NCBI RefSeq assembly: GCF_035920345.1
Contig: NZ_CP109149.1
Location: 4,526,001 to 4,590,000 of the forward strand
DNA: 64,000 nucleotides
Source: Nocardia vinacea
GTDB lineage: Bacteria > Actinomycetota > Actinomycetes > Mycobacteriales > Mycobacteriaceae
Direction: 5' to 3'
How positions within the stretch are numbered: position 1 is the first letter of the stretch; each line of letters begins with the position of its first letter. A program made the position numbers and the translations under genes. The notes beneath the pieces are model-generated. The model ran no database searches and was not told the DNA's origin. It worked only from the letters and a program-made list of their open reading frames with translations. Of the stretch, positions 57,072-64,000 are shown piece after piece.

Positions 57072-58363
57072 GTATTCCTTCCAGACCGAGGAAGGTGGCA
57101 CCGCCCTTGAAGTCTACGAGCACCAGATTCACCAGATCCGGCGAGTGCGTGGCAACAAGCGAAAGTACCAGTGTGCGGAGGAATTCCGACTTACCGGATC
57201 CGGTTGCACCGATGCACAGGCCGTGCGGGCCCATACCGCTCTCGGCGGATACCTTGATGTCGATTTCGACCGGCGTGCCGTCGGGGGTGACGCCGATCGG
57301 CACGCGCAGCCGCTCCCTGTCGTTGCGTGGGCGCCACACCACCATCGGGTCGATCTGCGCGGCGTCGGAAATCCGCAGCAGGGCCATGAGGCCCGGATCG
57401 GTGCGGGTTTCGTCGCCGAGGCTCATCATCTGGGCAGCGGTCGCGATGCGATACCGCGCCAGATCCCGAGCCAAGGCCGCGGCTTCGGCACCGGTCACCG
57501 CATCCGCGGTGGCGAACCCCCGCCGCGGATTTCGCGGCGACCATGCCGCCATCGACCACGAGTTGCAGGCCGCGGCGCACGGCGAGACCGGTCTGCGGTG
57601 CGGTGAGGTCGAGCACTGTCACCGAGTCGGGGCCCGCGTCGCTCACGATCCGTTCGGAACCGCTGACATATCCGTCGTCGATGACGACGAGCAGGCGGAT
57701 CCGGCCCGGAGTCGGCTGAGCGTTGCGTGTGAACCGGCCGCACTCGAGTAGCTCGGCCGCCATCGAGGTCTCCAACTCGGCCAGCGATTGGTAGACCATC
57801 CGCGCCTTACCCATCCCGTCCCGAGCCACCGCATGCTGTACATGCGGAAGCCACTTCGCCCACGACCACGCGGGAGCATCGGGATCGGCACAAATGATCG
57901 CCACCGCCACGGGCCTGCGCTCCCACATCCGTCTGCCGCCGACGACCGACTGTAGATCGGCGGGTTCCGGATGGCTCCACAATAGGGCGGCCAGCTGTCC
58001 CTGCCCGGTCTTGCGCACATCGCGGCGCATCTGCTCCAGATAGCGGAAGTAGTCCTTGCGTTCCTCGTTGAGTTCGGCCGCCCGCTGCCCTCCGCCGCCG
58101 GTCCGATATCCCGCCATCATGCAGACCATCGACATCAGCATCATCACTGGGAACATCAACATGTACGGATTGGCCAGCAGGTTGCGGCCCATCATGGCCA
58201 TCATGCCGATGACGGCGACCACCATAACGAGTGGCATCAGTTTGACCAGCATGCCCGCCGGTATCTGCCGCGGAATCTCCGGCGGCGCGGAGAGTGCGAC
58301 CTCGCCGCCCGCCGCGCGCGGCGGGGGAATCCGTGGTCGGCGGACAAAGCCTTCGGTAGCCAT
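57072..58363 (-). pseudogene. eccC: Second eccC, decayed paralogue
   Basis: From ATG 58363, MATEGFVRRPRIPPPR with membrane segments like those of the intact EccC. After RRMWERRP it jumps to VAVAIICADPDAPAWSW, losing about 110 residues. At about 57540 the frame shifts, resuming with FATADAVTGAEAAALARDLA, GATGSGKSEFLRTLVLSL and DFKGGATFLGLEG, where it is cut off. Only part of the first ATPase domain remains. A large deletion, a frameshift and truncation make it non-functional. It shows that a second ESX locus, or a duplicate of this one, existed here. Confidence 0.9.
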
Positions 58364-58852
58364 TGGTATGTAATCCGGGTAGCGACTCAGCAACCGCGCG
58401 GGTTGCTCGCCGATCCAGTCCCCGAGATGAGACCGGCACAGGCAAATTCCCGGATTTCATACATTTCGTCAACGGCAGCCGACCCGGCTCGTGCCACGAG
58501 AACTCCCTTTCGAAGACCAACTGCAAACTGATCACAGCAGCAGTTGGTAACTATTAGATAACAAAACATCCCGATGCGGGCAATCGACCGACTTCTTACA
58601 CTCTGTTGAGATTTGCCGAGTGCGACATTCCGAACGTCACGACACATAAAGCAGGCATGTCTCCGACACAGCACGACGCCACCACAACCAACCAGCCCGG
58701 CGACACTGGACACCACCGACCTGCACATGCCGGCTGTTGACATGCCCCTGCCGACGAGTTGGAATGACCTGCACTGTGTGAAGGGGCGACCCGGCGGCAA
58801 CCGTTGTCCGCCGCATCACCCTGCGGGACCGAGATAGTCAGGAGCGCGATCG
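58364..58852. other. Intergenic region, no gene seen
   Basis: 489 bp between the eccC pseudogene and the TAXI lipoprotein gene. AT-rich around 58540-58600, with one CTCAA-N5-TGTAAAA-like site. Short frames here look like shadows. Confidence 0.5.
58594..58610 (-). promoter_or_regulatory. CTCAA-N5-TGTAAAA site upstream of the decayed eccC
   Basis: CTCAA-CAGAG-TGTAAGA on the minus strand, 231 bp upstream of the eccC-pseudogene start and 243 bp before the TAXI gene. Confidence 0.45.
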
Positions 58853-59800
58853 ATGTCTGACAGCGCTCGTGATTGTCGGCGCGGCGGAGACGGCCGCGCG
58901 ATGCTCAGCCGTCGGTCGCTTTTCGCGCTCACCGCGGTGTTCGCGGTATCCGGCTGCGGGGATGACCCGCCGACGGTCCGCCTCGGCGCCGCGCGGGTCG
59001 GCGGCCTGTTCTACGAGATCGCCGAGTTGCTCGCCGCCGCGGCCGCCGAGGCGGGCACGGTTCGGATCGAGCCGGTTGCCACGGCCGGATCCCAGATGAA
59101 CCTTGATCGGCTCGCGCGCGGCGAGATCGATATCGCGCTCTCCCTTGCGGATACGGCACACGCCCGGGCTACCGACGCGCTCGCGATCGGTCGATTGTAC
59201 GAGGCGTATCTGTATCTGGCCGTACGTCCCGACAGCCCGATCCAGCGGGTCGAAGACCTGCGCGGAATGCGCGTCGATCTGGGTGTTGCCGGCTCCGGCG
59301 CGACGCTGACCGCCGAACGAATGCTCCGGACAGCGGGCCTCGACCCGGCCTTCGACATGACGATCAGCAACCGACAGTTGTCCGATGCGGCACCGAAGCT
59401 GTACGCGGGCGAGGTGGACGCGATCCTTTGGGGCGGTGGCGTGCCGACACCCGGCGCCGATATCCCAGCGCGCATGCGATTGATCGGTACCGGCGATCTG
59501 GCCGCCGCGATGACCGAGCGGTACGGCTACGCATACGACCGCATGATCATCCCCGAGAACGCCTATCCCGGCAGTCCCGCCGTGGGCACCGTCGGCGTTC
59601 CCAACCTACTACTGGCTTCCCCGCGGCTCGCCTATTCCGCGGTGTCGGCGGTTACCGAGCTGCTGCTGCGCTATGCCGACCGCGTGGTACCCGAGCAAGC
59701 GCTGGGCATCCATTTCCTGGATCGACGCTGGCTGGCGGGAACCGGCAACATTCCGATGCATCCCGCCGCGATGGAAACCCTGCGCGACTGGCACGGCTGA
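58853..59800 (+). CDS. TAXI-family TRAP-transporter solute-binding lipoprotein
   Basis: 315 aa; AGGAG 9 nt upstream of the ATG. Twin-Arg-like basic start then FALTAVFAVSGC, lipobox with Cys35, so an envelope lipoprotein. Mature part has TAXI features: RLGAARVGGLFYEIAELLAA, VEPVATAGSQMNLDRL, then GRLYEAYLYLAVRPDSPI, DLRGMRVDLGVAGSGATLT and AERMLRTAGLD. TAXI proteins bind glutamate-like or other small acids for TRAP import. No TRAP permease lies alongside; a two-component system follows instead, so it may be a sensor input as in TctC/TctDE-like systems. Confidence 0.85.
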   Translation: MSDSARDCRRGGDGRAMLSRRSLFALTAVFAVSGCGDDPPTVRLGAARVGGLFYEIAELLAAAAAEAGTVRIEPVATAGSQMNLDRLARGEIDIALSLADTAHARATDALAIGRLYEAYLYLAVRPDSPIQRVEDLRGMRVDLGVAGSGATLTAERMLRTAGLDPAFDMTISNRQLSDAAPKLYAGEVDAILWGGGVPTPGADIPARMRLIGTGDLAAAMTERYGYAYDRMIIPENAYPGSPAVGTVGVPNLLLASPRLAYSAVSAVTELLLRYADRVVPEQALGIHFLDRRWLAGTGNIPMHPAAMETLRDWHG

Positions 59801-60412
59801 CCGAATCCAGGCTTTCACGTCGACCTCGACGAATGCTCTGAATATTCATTGGAATGCACGGGGGGCGGATTATTCGACTATCCGTTCCCACGCCACACTA
59901 TTAGAGCAAGTGGCAATTCCACCAAATTATTGCAAACAATCCATTGGAGCAATCGATATCCCGGCGAGCGGGCGGGGGTCCACGACGATCACCGAAGCGG
60001 AAGGGCTGCAGCGACCGTCGCGCAGGGGGCTCGCCGGTCTATCGGAGACACCATCAGGTGCCGAGATCAATTGTCGCACAACATAAATATCCCCACAATG
60101 ATCGAAGGTCAAGACAATGTAAAGTATTCAAATACAGGTTGCGGGGACGTGAGAACCCAAATATGTATTAACAATGTCCGCGACATTACCGCACGGTGGC
60201 GCATGCACTGCCGTCGACTCGTCCCACCCGCACGCCGGGTCCGGGCAGTTGGCGAGTACGGCGCAGCCGTCCACCGTGCCGACCTCCGGCGCACTGCAGT
60301 CGGATCGGAGAAACCCGTGAAATGCGGAGATTCGGCCCCGGCAAGTAAAGACAAAACAATCACTTTGCCCGACGGCCAACATCCCGATCCCGCCATGGGG
60401 GATGATCTGCAT
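59801..60412. other. Intergenic region upstream of the two-component genes
   Basis: 612 bp. The open frame in register with the response regulator has non-coding composition upstream of about 60395, so it is not taken as coding. It includes AT-rich DNA around 59840-60180 and one CTCAA-N5-TGTAAAA-like site. Confidence 0.5.
60108..60124 (+). promoter_or_regulatory. CTCAA-N5-TGTAAAA-like site upstream of the two-component system
   Basis: GTCAA-GACAA-TGTAAAG, 288 bp upstream of the response-regulator start. Confidence 0.35.
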
Positions 60413-61072
60413 GTGCGACTAGCAGTAGTGGAAGACGATGACGAGGTCGGGGACGCTCTGGTGGAGGTCCTTACCGACCACGGGTTCGTCGCTGAACGCA
60501 AGACCCGAGGCGCGGACATCCTGCTCGGCCACCGTCAGTTCGACGCGGTCATCCTCGATCTCGGACTGCCGGACGGTGACGGCCTGCATGTGCTGCGCCA
60601 ATTGCGGGAGGTGAGCACGGTGCCCGTCGTGATACTGACCGCTCGCGACGACGAGCGCACCGTGGTACGAGGCCTGCGCAACGGCGCCGACGACTACATC
60701 GTCAAGCCACCGCGCATCCCTGAGTTGGTCGCCCGGCTCGAGGCTGTAACCCGCCGCGCCAGCACCGCCATCGGCCAAGAGTCGGCGGTGATCGTGACCG
60801 ACGACGTCCGAGTAGATCTGGCCGCACGGGAGGTCGAAGTCGGCGGCGAGCTGGTTGTCCTGACCCAGAAGGAATTCGACCTTGTCGAAACGCTCGTCGA
60901 GCGGCCGGGTTCCGCGGTCAGCCGGGAAGCTCTGATGGACAAGGTCTGGGGCGACGCCTTTATGGCCGTGTCGCGTTCGCTGGATGTGCACATCTCGACG
61001 CTGCGCCAAAAGCTCGGCAAGCCAGGCCTTATCACGACCATCCGCGGCTACGGCTATCGCTGGGGCAAGTGA
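60413..61072 (+). CDS. OmpR/TctD-type response regulator
   Basis: 219 aa from the GTG at 60413; GGGGGA lies about 11 nt upstream, and an ATG at 60395 is in frame. Receiver domain: VRLAVVEDDDEVGDALVEVL, phospho-acceptor D49 in FDAVILDLGLPDGDG, T/K positions in VVILTARDDE and DDYIVKPPRI (the usual single Pro after Lys is doubled). C-terminal winged helix: LTQKEFDLVETLVERPG, VSRSLDVHISTLRQKLG, ITTIRGYGYRW. It controls transcription, with the downstream kinase as partner (12-nt gap). Confidence 0.9.
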   Translation: MRLAVVEDDDEVGDALVEVLTDHGFVAERKTRGADILLGHRQFDAVILDLGLPDGDGLHVLRQLREVSTVPVVILTARDDERTVVRGLRNGADDYIVKPPRIPELVARLEAVTRRASTAIGQESAVIVTDDVRVDLAAREVEVGGELVVLTQKEFDLVETLVERPGSAVSREALMDKVWGDAFMAVSRSLDVHISTLRQKLGKPGLITTIRGYGYRWGK

Positions 61073-61084
61073 CGGGCTGACGAC

Positions 61085-62509
61085 TTGCGACGACGGCTGC
61101 TGGTAGCGCTGCTGCTCTTCGCCGCGCTCGCGGTCAACGCGCTCGCGGTTCCCTTGGCGGCGAGCGTATCCACCTCCCGAACCCAACAGCTGTGGCTGAG
61201 CCGGTACGTCTACGCGGGATGGTTCGCGGAGCTCACCAAAGATGCCTTCGCGACCGGCAACCGCGAGGCACTGGTCGAGGAGATGGAACGATACCGAACG
61301 CTCTACGGCGAAAGCGTGCTCGTGGTCGACGCCGGCGGCGCCGAGTATGCCAATACCGGTATCGATACCCGTGACGCCACGGTGCTCGACACGCTCACCA
61401 CGGTCCGTAGCAACCGGCAGGCGACCCAGCCGCCACACCGGTTACGCACCTGGGATCCGGACACGATAATTGTCGGTGCCCCGGTCGGCAGCGGCATCCA
61501 CGTCGACGGTGCGGTGGTCATCGAGGCCTCGACGGTGCGCGCCAAAGCGGAGATCGCCGACTATTGGGCACTGATCGCGGTCGGCGCGTCGACCGCACTG
61601 GCGGTGTTCACCGGGCTGGCCTTGGCGCTGAGCCGATGGGTACTACGGCCGCTGGCCCAACTGTCGGATTCGCTCGCCACACTCACCGAGACATTGCCGA
61701 AACCGGCACCCAGCGACGACCCGCCCACATCGATCGCCCGGCATTATGGCGGTCCACCCGAGGTTCGCGAACTCGCGCAGTCCTTCGACGCCATGGCGAC
61801 CGCGGTCTCGGATTCTGTCCAATCACAACGGCAATTGGTGGCCGACACGGCCCACGCCATCCGCAATCCACTGGCCGCACTCGCCATCAGATTGCAGGCA
61901 TTGGAGCGAGTAATACCGGAGCAGGCGCACAACTCATTCCGCCGCGCCAGCTCCCAGGTCGACCGACTCACCGCGATACTCGACGGACTACTGAAACTGA
62001 CCGTAGCCGAGACGCCGGTCGGATTCGATCCGGCCCAATCCGATTCGCATTGGCCCGACCAGTGCAATGTGGCGCAGGTTGTCACCGACCGCATCGAAGA
62101 GTGGCAAGTCGCCTTCGACGACGCGCATATGACGCTATCGACCATCCCGTCGGAACCGGTGATCGAAGCGGCCGTGCCCGCCGATGCGCTCGAGCAGATC
62201 CTGGATATCACCCTGAGCAATTCGTGCCGCTATGCGGGGGCCGGGGCGAATACCGAAGTGCGCATCCAAGGCGGGCAGACGTGGATCACCATTTCAGTAA
62301 TCGATAACGGCATCGGCGTCTCCGAGAACGAGCTCGACAAGCTGACCACCCGGTTCTACCGCGGTGCATCGGCGGCAACGGGCGGATCCGGGTTGGGCCT
62401 GCCGATCGCGCTGGCGCTGGCACAGCGGTTCCAGGGTGAAATTCTGATCGGTTCGGCGGATCCACACGGATTGCATGTGGCAGTGCGGTTGCCTGTGGTG
62501 AAAAAGTAG
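61085..62509 (+). CDS. TctE-type sensor histidine kinase
   Basis: 474 aa; TTG start at 61085. Membrane helices near residues 7-27 and 159-182 enclose an external sensor domain of about 130 residues. A HAMP-like linker follows, then the H-box ADTAHAIRNPLAALAIRLQA with phospho-acceptor His257, N-box SNSCRYAGAG, and G-boxes VIDNGIGVSE and GGSGLGLPIALALA. It autophosphorylates and passes phosphate to the preceding regulator. Gene order TAXI lipoprotein - regulator - kinase suggests the lipoprotein feeds it a ligand signal. Confidence 0.9.
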   Translation: MRRRLLVALLLFAALAVNALAVPLAASVSTSRTQQLWLSRYVYAGWFAELTKDAFATGNREALVEEMERYRTLYGESVLVVDAGGAEYANTGIDTRDATVLDTLTTVRSNRQATQPPHRLRTWDPDTIIVGAPVGSGIHVDGAVVIEASTVRAKAEIADYWALIAVGASTALAVFTGLALALSRWVLRPLAQLSDSLATLTETLPKPAPSDDPPTSIARHYGGPPEVRELAQSFDAMATAVSDSVQSQRQLVADTAHAIRNPLAALAIRLQALERVIPEQAHNSFRRASSQVDRLTAILDGLLKLTVAETPVGFDPAQSDSHWPDQCNVAQVVTDRIEEWQVAFDDAHMTLSTIPSEPVIEAAVPADALEQILDITLSNSCRYAGAGANTEVRIQGGQTWITISVIDNGIGVSENELDKLTTRFYRGASAATGGSGLGLPIALALAQRFQGEILIGSADPHGLHVAVRLPVVKK

Positions 62510-63144
62510 CGCGAGGTCGCCGCTCGGTCCGAACGGCACGGATCGACATTTGGCAAATAGAGCGCGGGTGGCGTGTCCGATCATCGCTTGCTCATGAGAT
62601 CGCCGACAATATCCGACCTTCGCAGAAAGCGAAATTCCTCCCAAAGTATACGCGGAGGAGAATGTCGCCAACCCGGATTGCACCGTATCGTCGGATAAAA
62701 CGCAGGTAACTTACCCGAGAAGAGATCATTGCGCCCGGTTGGCGTCTCGATCTGCAGCTCAGCCTCGAGATCAAGCCCGATATCACATTCCTGAGCCTGG
62801 ACAGCATCGCGCTGACCACCGACAACGATACGAACCGCAGCATTCTGACCGGAAGCAGGCTCTGAGACAAAGCGCTCGATATGCCCCGGACGCCCGCATG
62901 GTGCGCGCTTCGAACCACCCCGCAACGAGGTTCGAAGCGCGCACCAACCATGCGAGCCAGTCAATCGATACACGATGCGACAATCGTACGTCTAACAGAT
63001 CTGCGGATCCGTGCCGAAATTTGAGCATCACTTGAGGTTGCCGCTGATATTTGATTATTTCTTTGGATTTTCGAAAGCCATCGGATACCGCTTGCCGTAT
63101 ATGATCGGCGAACCGAGAACAATGAATCAGAAGGGTCCAAATCC
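62510..63144. other. Intergenic region with possible gene remnant and long hairpin
   Basis: 635 bp. Plus-strand pieces near 62640-62866 (YAEENVANPDCTVSSDKTQV, then in another frame EIIAPGWRLDLQLSLEIKPD and ITFLSLDSIALTTDNDTN, ending at a stop at 62866) look like a broken small gene of unknown family. Beyond it lies a long perfect hairpin. Confidence 0.4.
62900..62945. repeat. Long perfect hairpin (17-bp stem)
   Basis: GGTGCGCGCTTCGAACC, 12-nt loop, and its exact reverse complement. With a 2-nt bulge the stem extends a further 4 bp (GCAT/ATGC). No T-tract. Confidence 0.8.
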
Positions 63145-63588
63145 GTGCGTAGCACTGTTATCACCATCGCCACTATCATCGTCGGCCTCGGAGCACTTTC
63201 CGGTTGTGCCGGCAAGGATTCGTCATCGGCGTCATCGTCATCGTCATCGCATGCATCGGCCAGTGACAATTCGTCCGCCACCGAGTATTGCGCAGCGGTC
63301 GAGAACATGGGCGACCTCAGCGCACAGTCGTCCTCGGACGACCTGGTCGCCAAGTCCAGGAAAATCGCCGAGATCGCGCCGGCCGATATCAAGGCGGACT
63401 GGGAGACATTCGCAGATGCCCAAGAAGCCTCCATAGCTGCCCTGAATACCAAGCTCGATACCTCCGACCCGTCGAAGTCGCTGGCGGAAATGCAAAGCAA
63501 AATGGGCTCCCTCGAGGAGAATTCGACCAGGATGATGACTGCCGCGCAGAACATCGGAACCCATATCGAGACGACCTGCGGGAAATAA
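63145..63588 (+). CDS. Small Ser-rich lipoprotein, 147 aa
   Basis: GTG start at 63145. TVITIATIIVGLGALSGC gives a lipobox with Cys21, then a Ser-rich linker. The mature domain is helical with two further Cys: ATEYCAAVENMGDLSAQSS, KIAEIAPADIKADWETFADA, and THIETTCGK at the end. This helical domain bounded by cysteines is common among small actinobacterial lipoproteins of unknown role. It stands alone. Confidence 0.75.
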   Translation: MRSTVITIATIIVGLGALSGCAGKDSSSASSSSSSHASASDNSSATEYCAAVENMGDLSAQSSSDDLVAKSRKIAEIAPADIKADWETFADAQEASIAALNTKLDTSDPSKSLAEMQSKMGSLEENSTRMMTAAQNIGTHIETTCGK

Positions 63589-63626
63589 CTGAAGCAGAAA
63601 TCTGCGGGAGCCGATCCGGCCTGTTC

Positions 63627-64000
63627 AATCGCGCCGATCGGTCAGACAGGCGCCGAATTCGCGGAGCATCCGCTCGTCCTGTTGCAGCGATGCCCGCGCT
63701 TCATGATCGCTGACCTGCGCACCTCCGCGACCAGCGCCTGGACAAGCGAAGTGAACGCCGTCATCGAGCGCAGCACCGAGGCACTGGCCGCGTCGACGTT
63801 GAACACCTGATACGCGCAGTGCATGCCAGCGGCGACGCCGGATGTCGGTCATTGCGATCACGTGCGGGCCGAGCGAGTACGCCCACTGCGCACCGCATCG
63901 ACCGGGTAGCGGTGATTCGAAATGGCCACAAAGCGGTCTCCGGGACGTACCCGACGCAGATCGTCGGTCAGTGCTCCGGCGGTCGCGGTCACGAGGGCAA
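63627..64000 (-). pseudogene. MurR/RpiR-like SIS-domain gene, broken; 5' end outside the window
   Basis: Minus-strand pieces in different frames: LVTATAGALTDDLRRVRPGD and RFVAISNHRYPVDAV, then QWAYSLGPHVIAMTD, then AYQVFNVDAASASVLRSMTA and FTSLVQALVAEV, and last QQDERMLREFGACLTD. They follow the order of an RpiR SIS domain (DLRxxxPGDxxVAxS..., G-x-x-V-I-A-x-T-D, then a helix of A-L-x-x-A-L-V). At least two frameshifts within 370 bp. Confidence 0.5.

Noticed and set aside
59849..60412. In-frame upstream extension of the response regulator
   Set aside because: Composition is non-coding and no ribosome site was seen; the receiver domain starts normally at about 60413.
62739..63035. Plus- and minus-strand frames over the long hairpin
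   Set aside because: Arise from the hairpin and a decayed segment; no protein-like composition over their length.
1..64000. CRISPR array, tRNA or rRNA genes, phage structural genes
   Set aside because: No regularly spaced direct repeats, cloverleaf-like sequences, rRNA signatures or phage proteins were seen on reading both strands.

Overview
The window is high-GC actinobacterial DNA. PE, PPE, EspG, EccC and EspC-like type VII secretion (ESX/T7SS) genes sit beside DUF3558 lipoproteins, a DUF4254 protein and TAXI genes, which points to the Mycobacteriales and most probably Nocardia. No rRNA or tRNA genes were recognised.

Bases 1-29.6 kb (minus strand) form one T7SS locus dominated by a giant gene. 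Reading leftwards it holds a three-ATPase-domain EccC, two WXG100-type Esx proteins, an uncertain small ORF, EspG, a 667-aa WXG100/PPE-like secretion-associated protein, a third WXG100-like protein, a YbaB/EbfC-like protein, and a reading frame that starts at 20094 and is still open at base 1. That frame gives at least 6,698 codons of a CpnT-like polymorphic toxin. Visible parts are a WXG100-like N-terminus, two hydrophobic segments, about 1,900 residues rich in coiled coil with internally duplicated modules, and two papain/glutamine-deamidase-like Cys-His-Asp modules near the visible end. Its true C-terminus lies outside the window. The divergent plus-strand operon (29.9-33.6 kb) carries an EspC-like target, a Pro/Ala-rich WXG protein, a PE/PPE pair and a second EspG, with start/stop overlaps between most genes. 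Together these look like a dedicated substrate, chaperone and ATPase set for exporting the toxin. EccB, EccD, EccE and mycosin are not in the window.

Bases 33.6-47 kb are decayed accessory DNA. They hold a twice-frameshifted pRiA4b ORF-3 family gene, an imperfect 129-bp repeat pair 11.8 kb apart with an inverted hairpin unit, an orphan PIN toxin with a frameshifted Phd-type antitoxin, a fragment copied from a GlxA/AraC regulator, a complete IS701-like element with perfect 30-bp ends but a broken transposase, truncated WD40, TY-Chap-like and peptidoglycan-binding genes, and remnants of IS110- and Tn3-type transposases. A DUF3558 lipoprotein and a 525-aa membrane/coiled-coil protein remain intact.

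Bases 46.7-58.4 kb carry small secreted proteins, a 726-aa acidic protein with a shared N-terminal repeat, an intact GlxA-type regulator divergent from a VOC protein, a DUF4254 protein between two paralogous small membrane proteins, a DUF1444-like protein, a possible YezG-like immunity protein, and a decayed second eccC. Bases 58.8-62.5 kb carry a TAXI-type solute-binding lipoprotein followed by a response regulator and sensor kinase. A small lipoprotein and a broken MurR/RpiR-like SIS gene finish the window.

A recurring 17-bp sequence, CTCAA-N5-TGTAAAA and close variants, occurs in at least ten mostly intergenic places, several of them upstream of the T7SS genes. It is a good candidate for an undescribed regulatory site.
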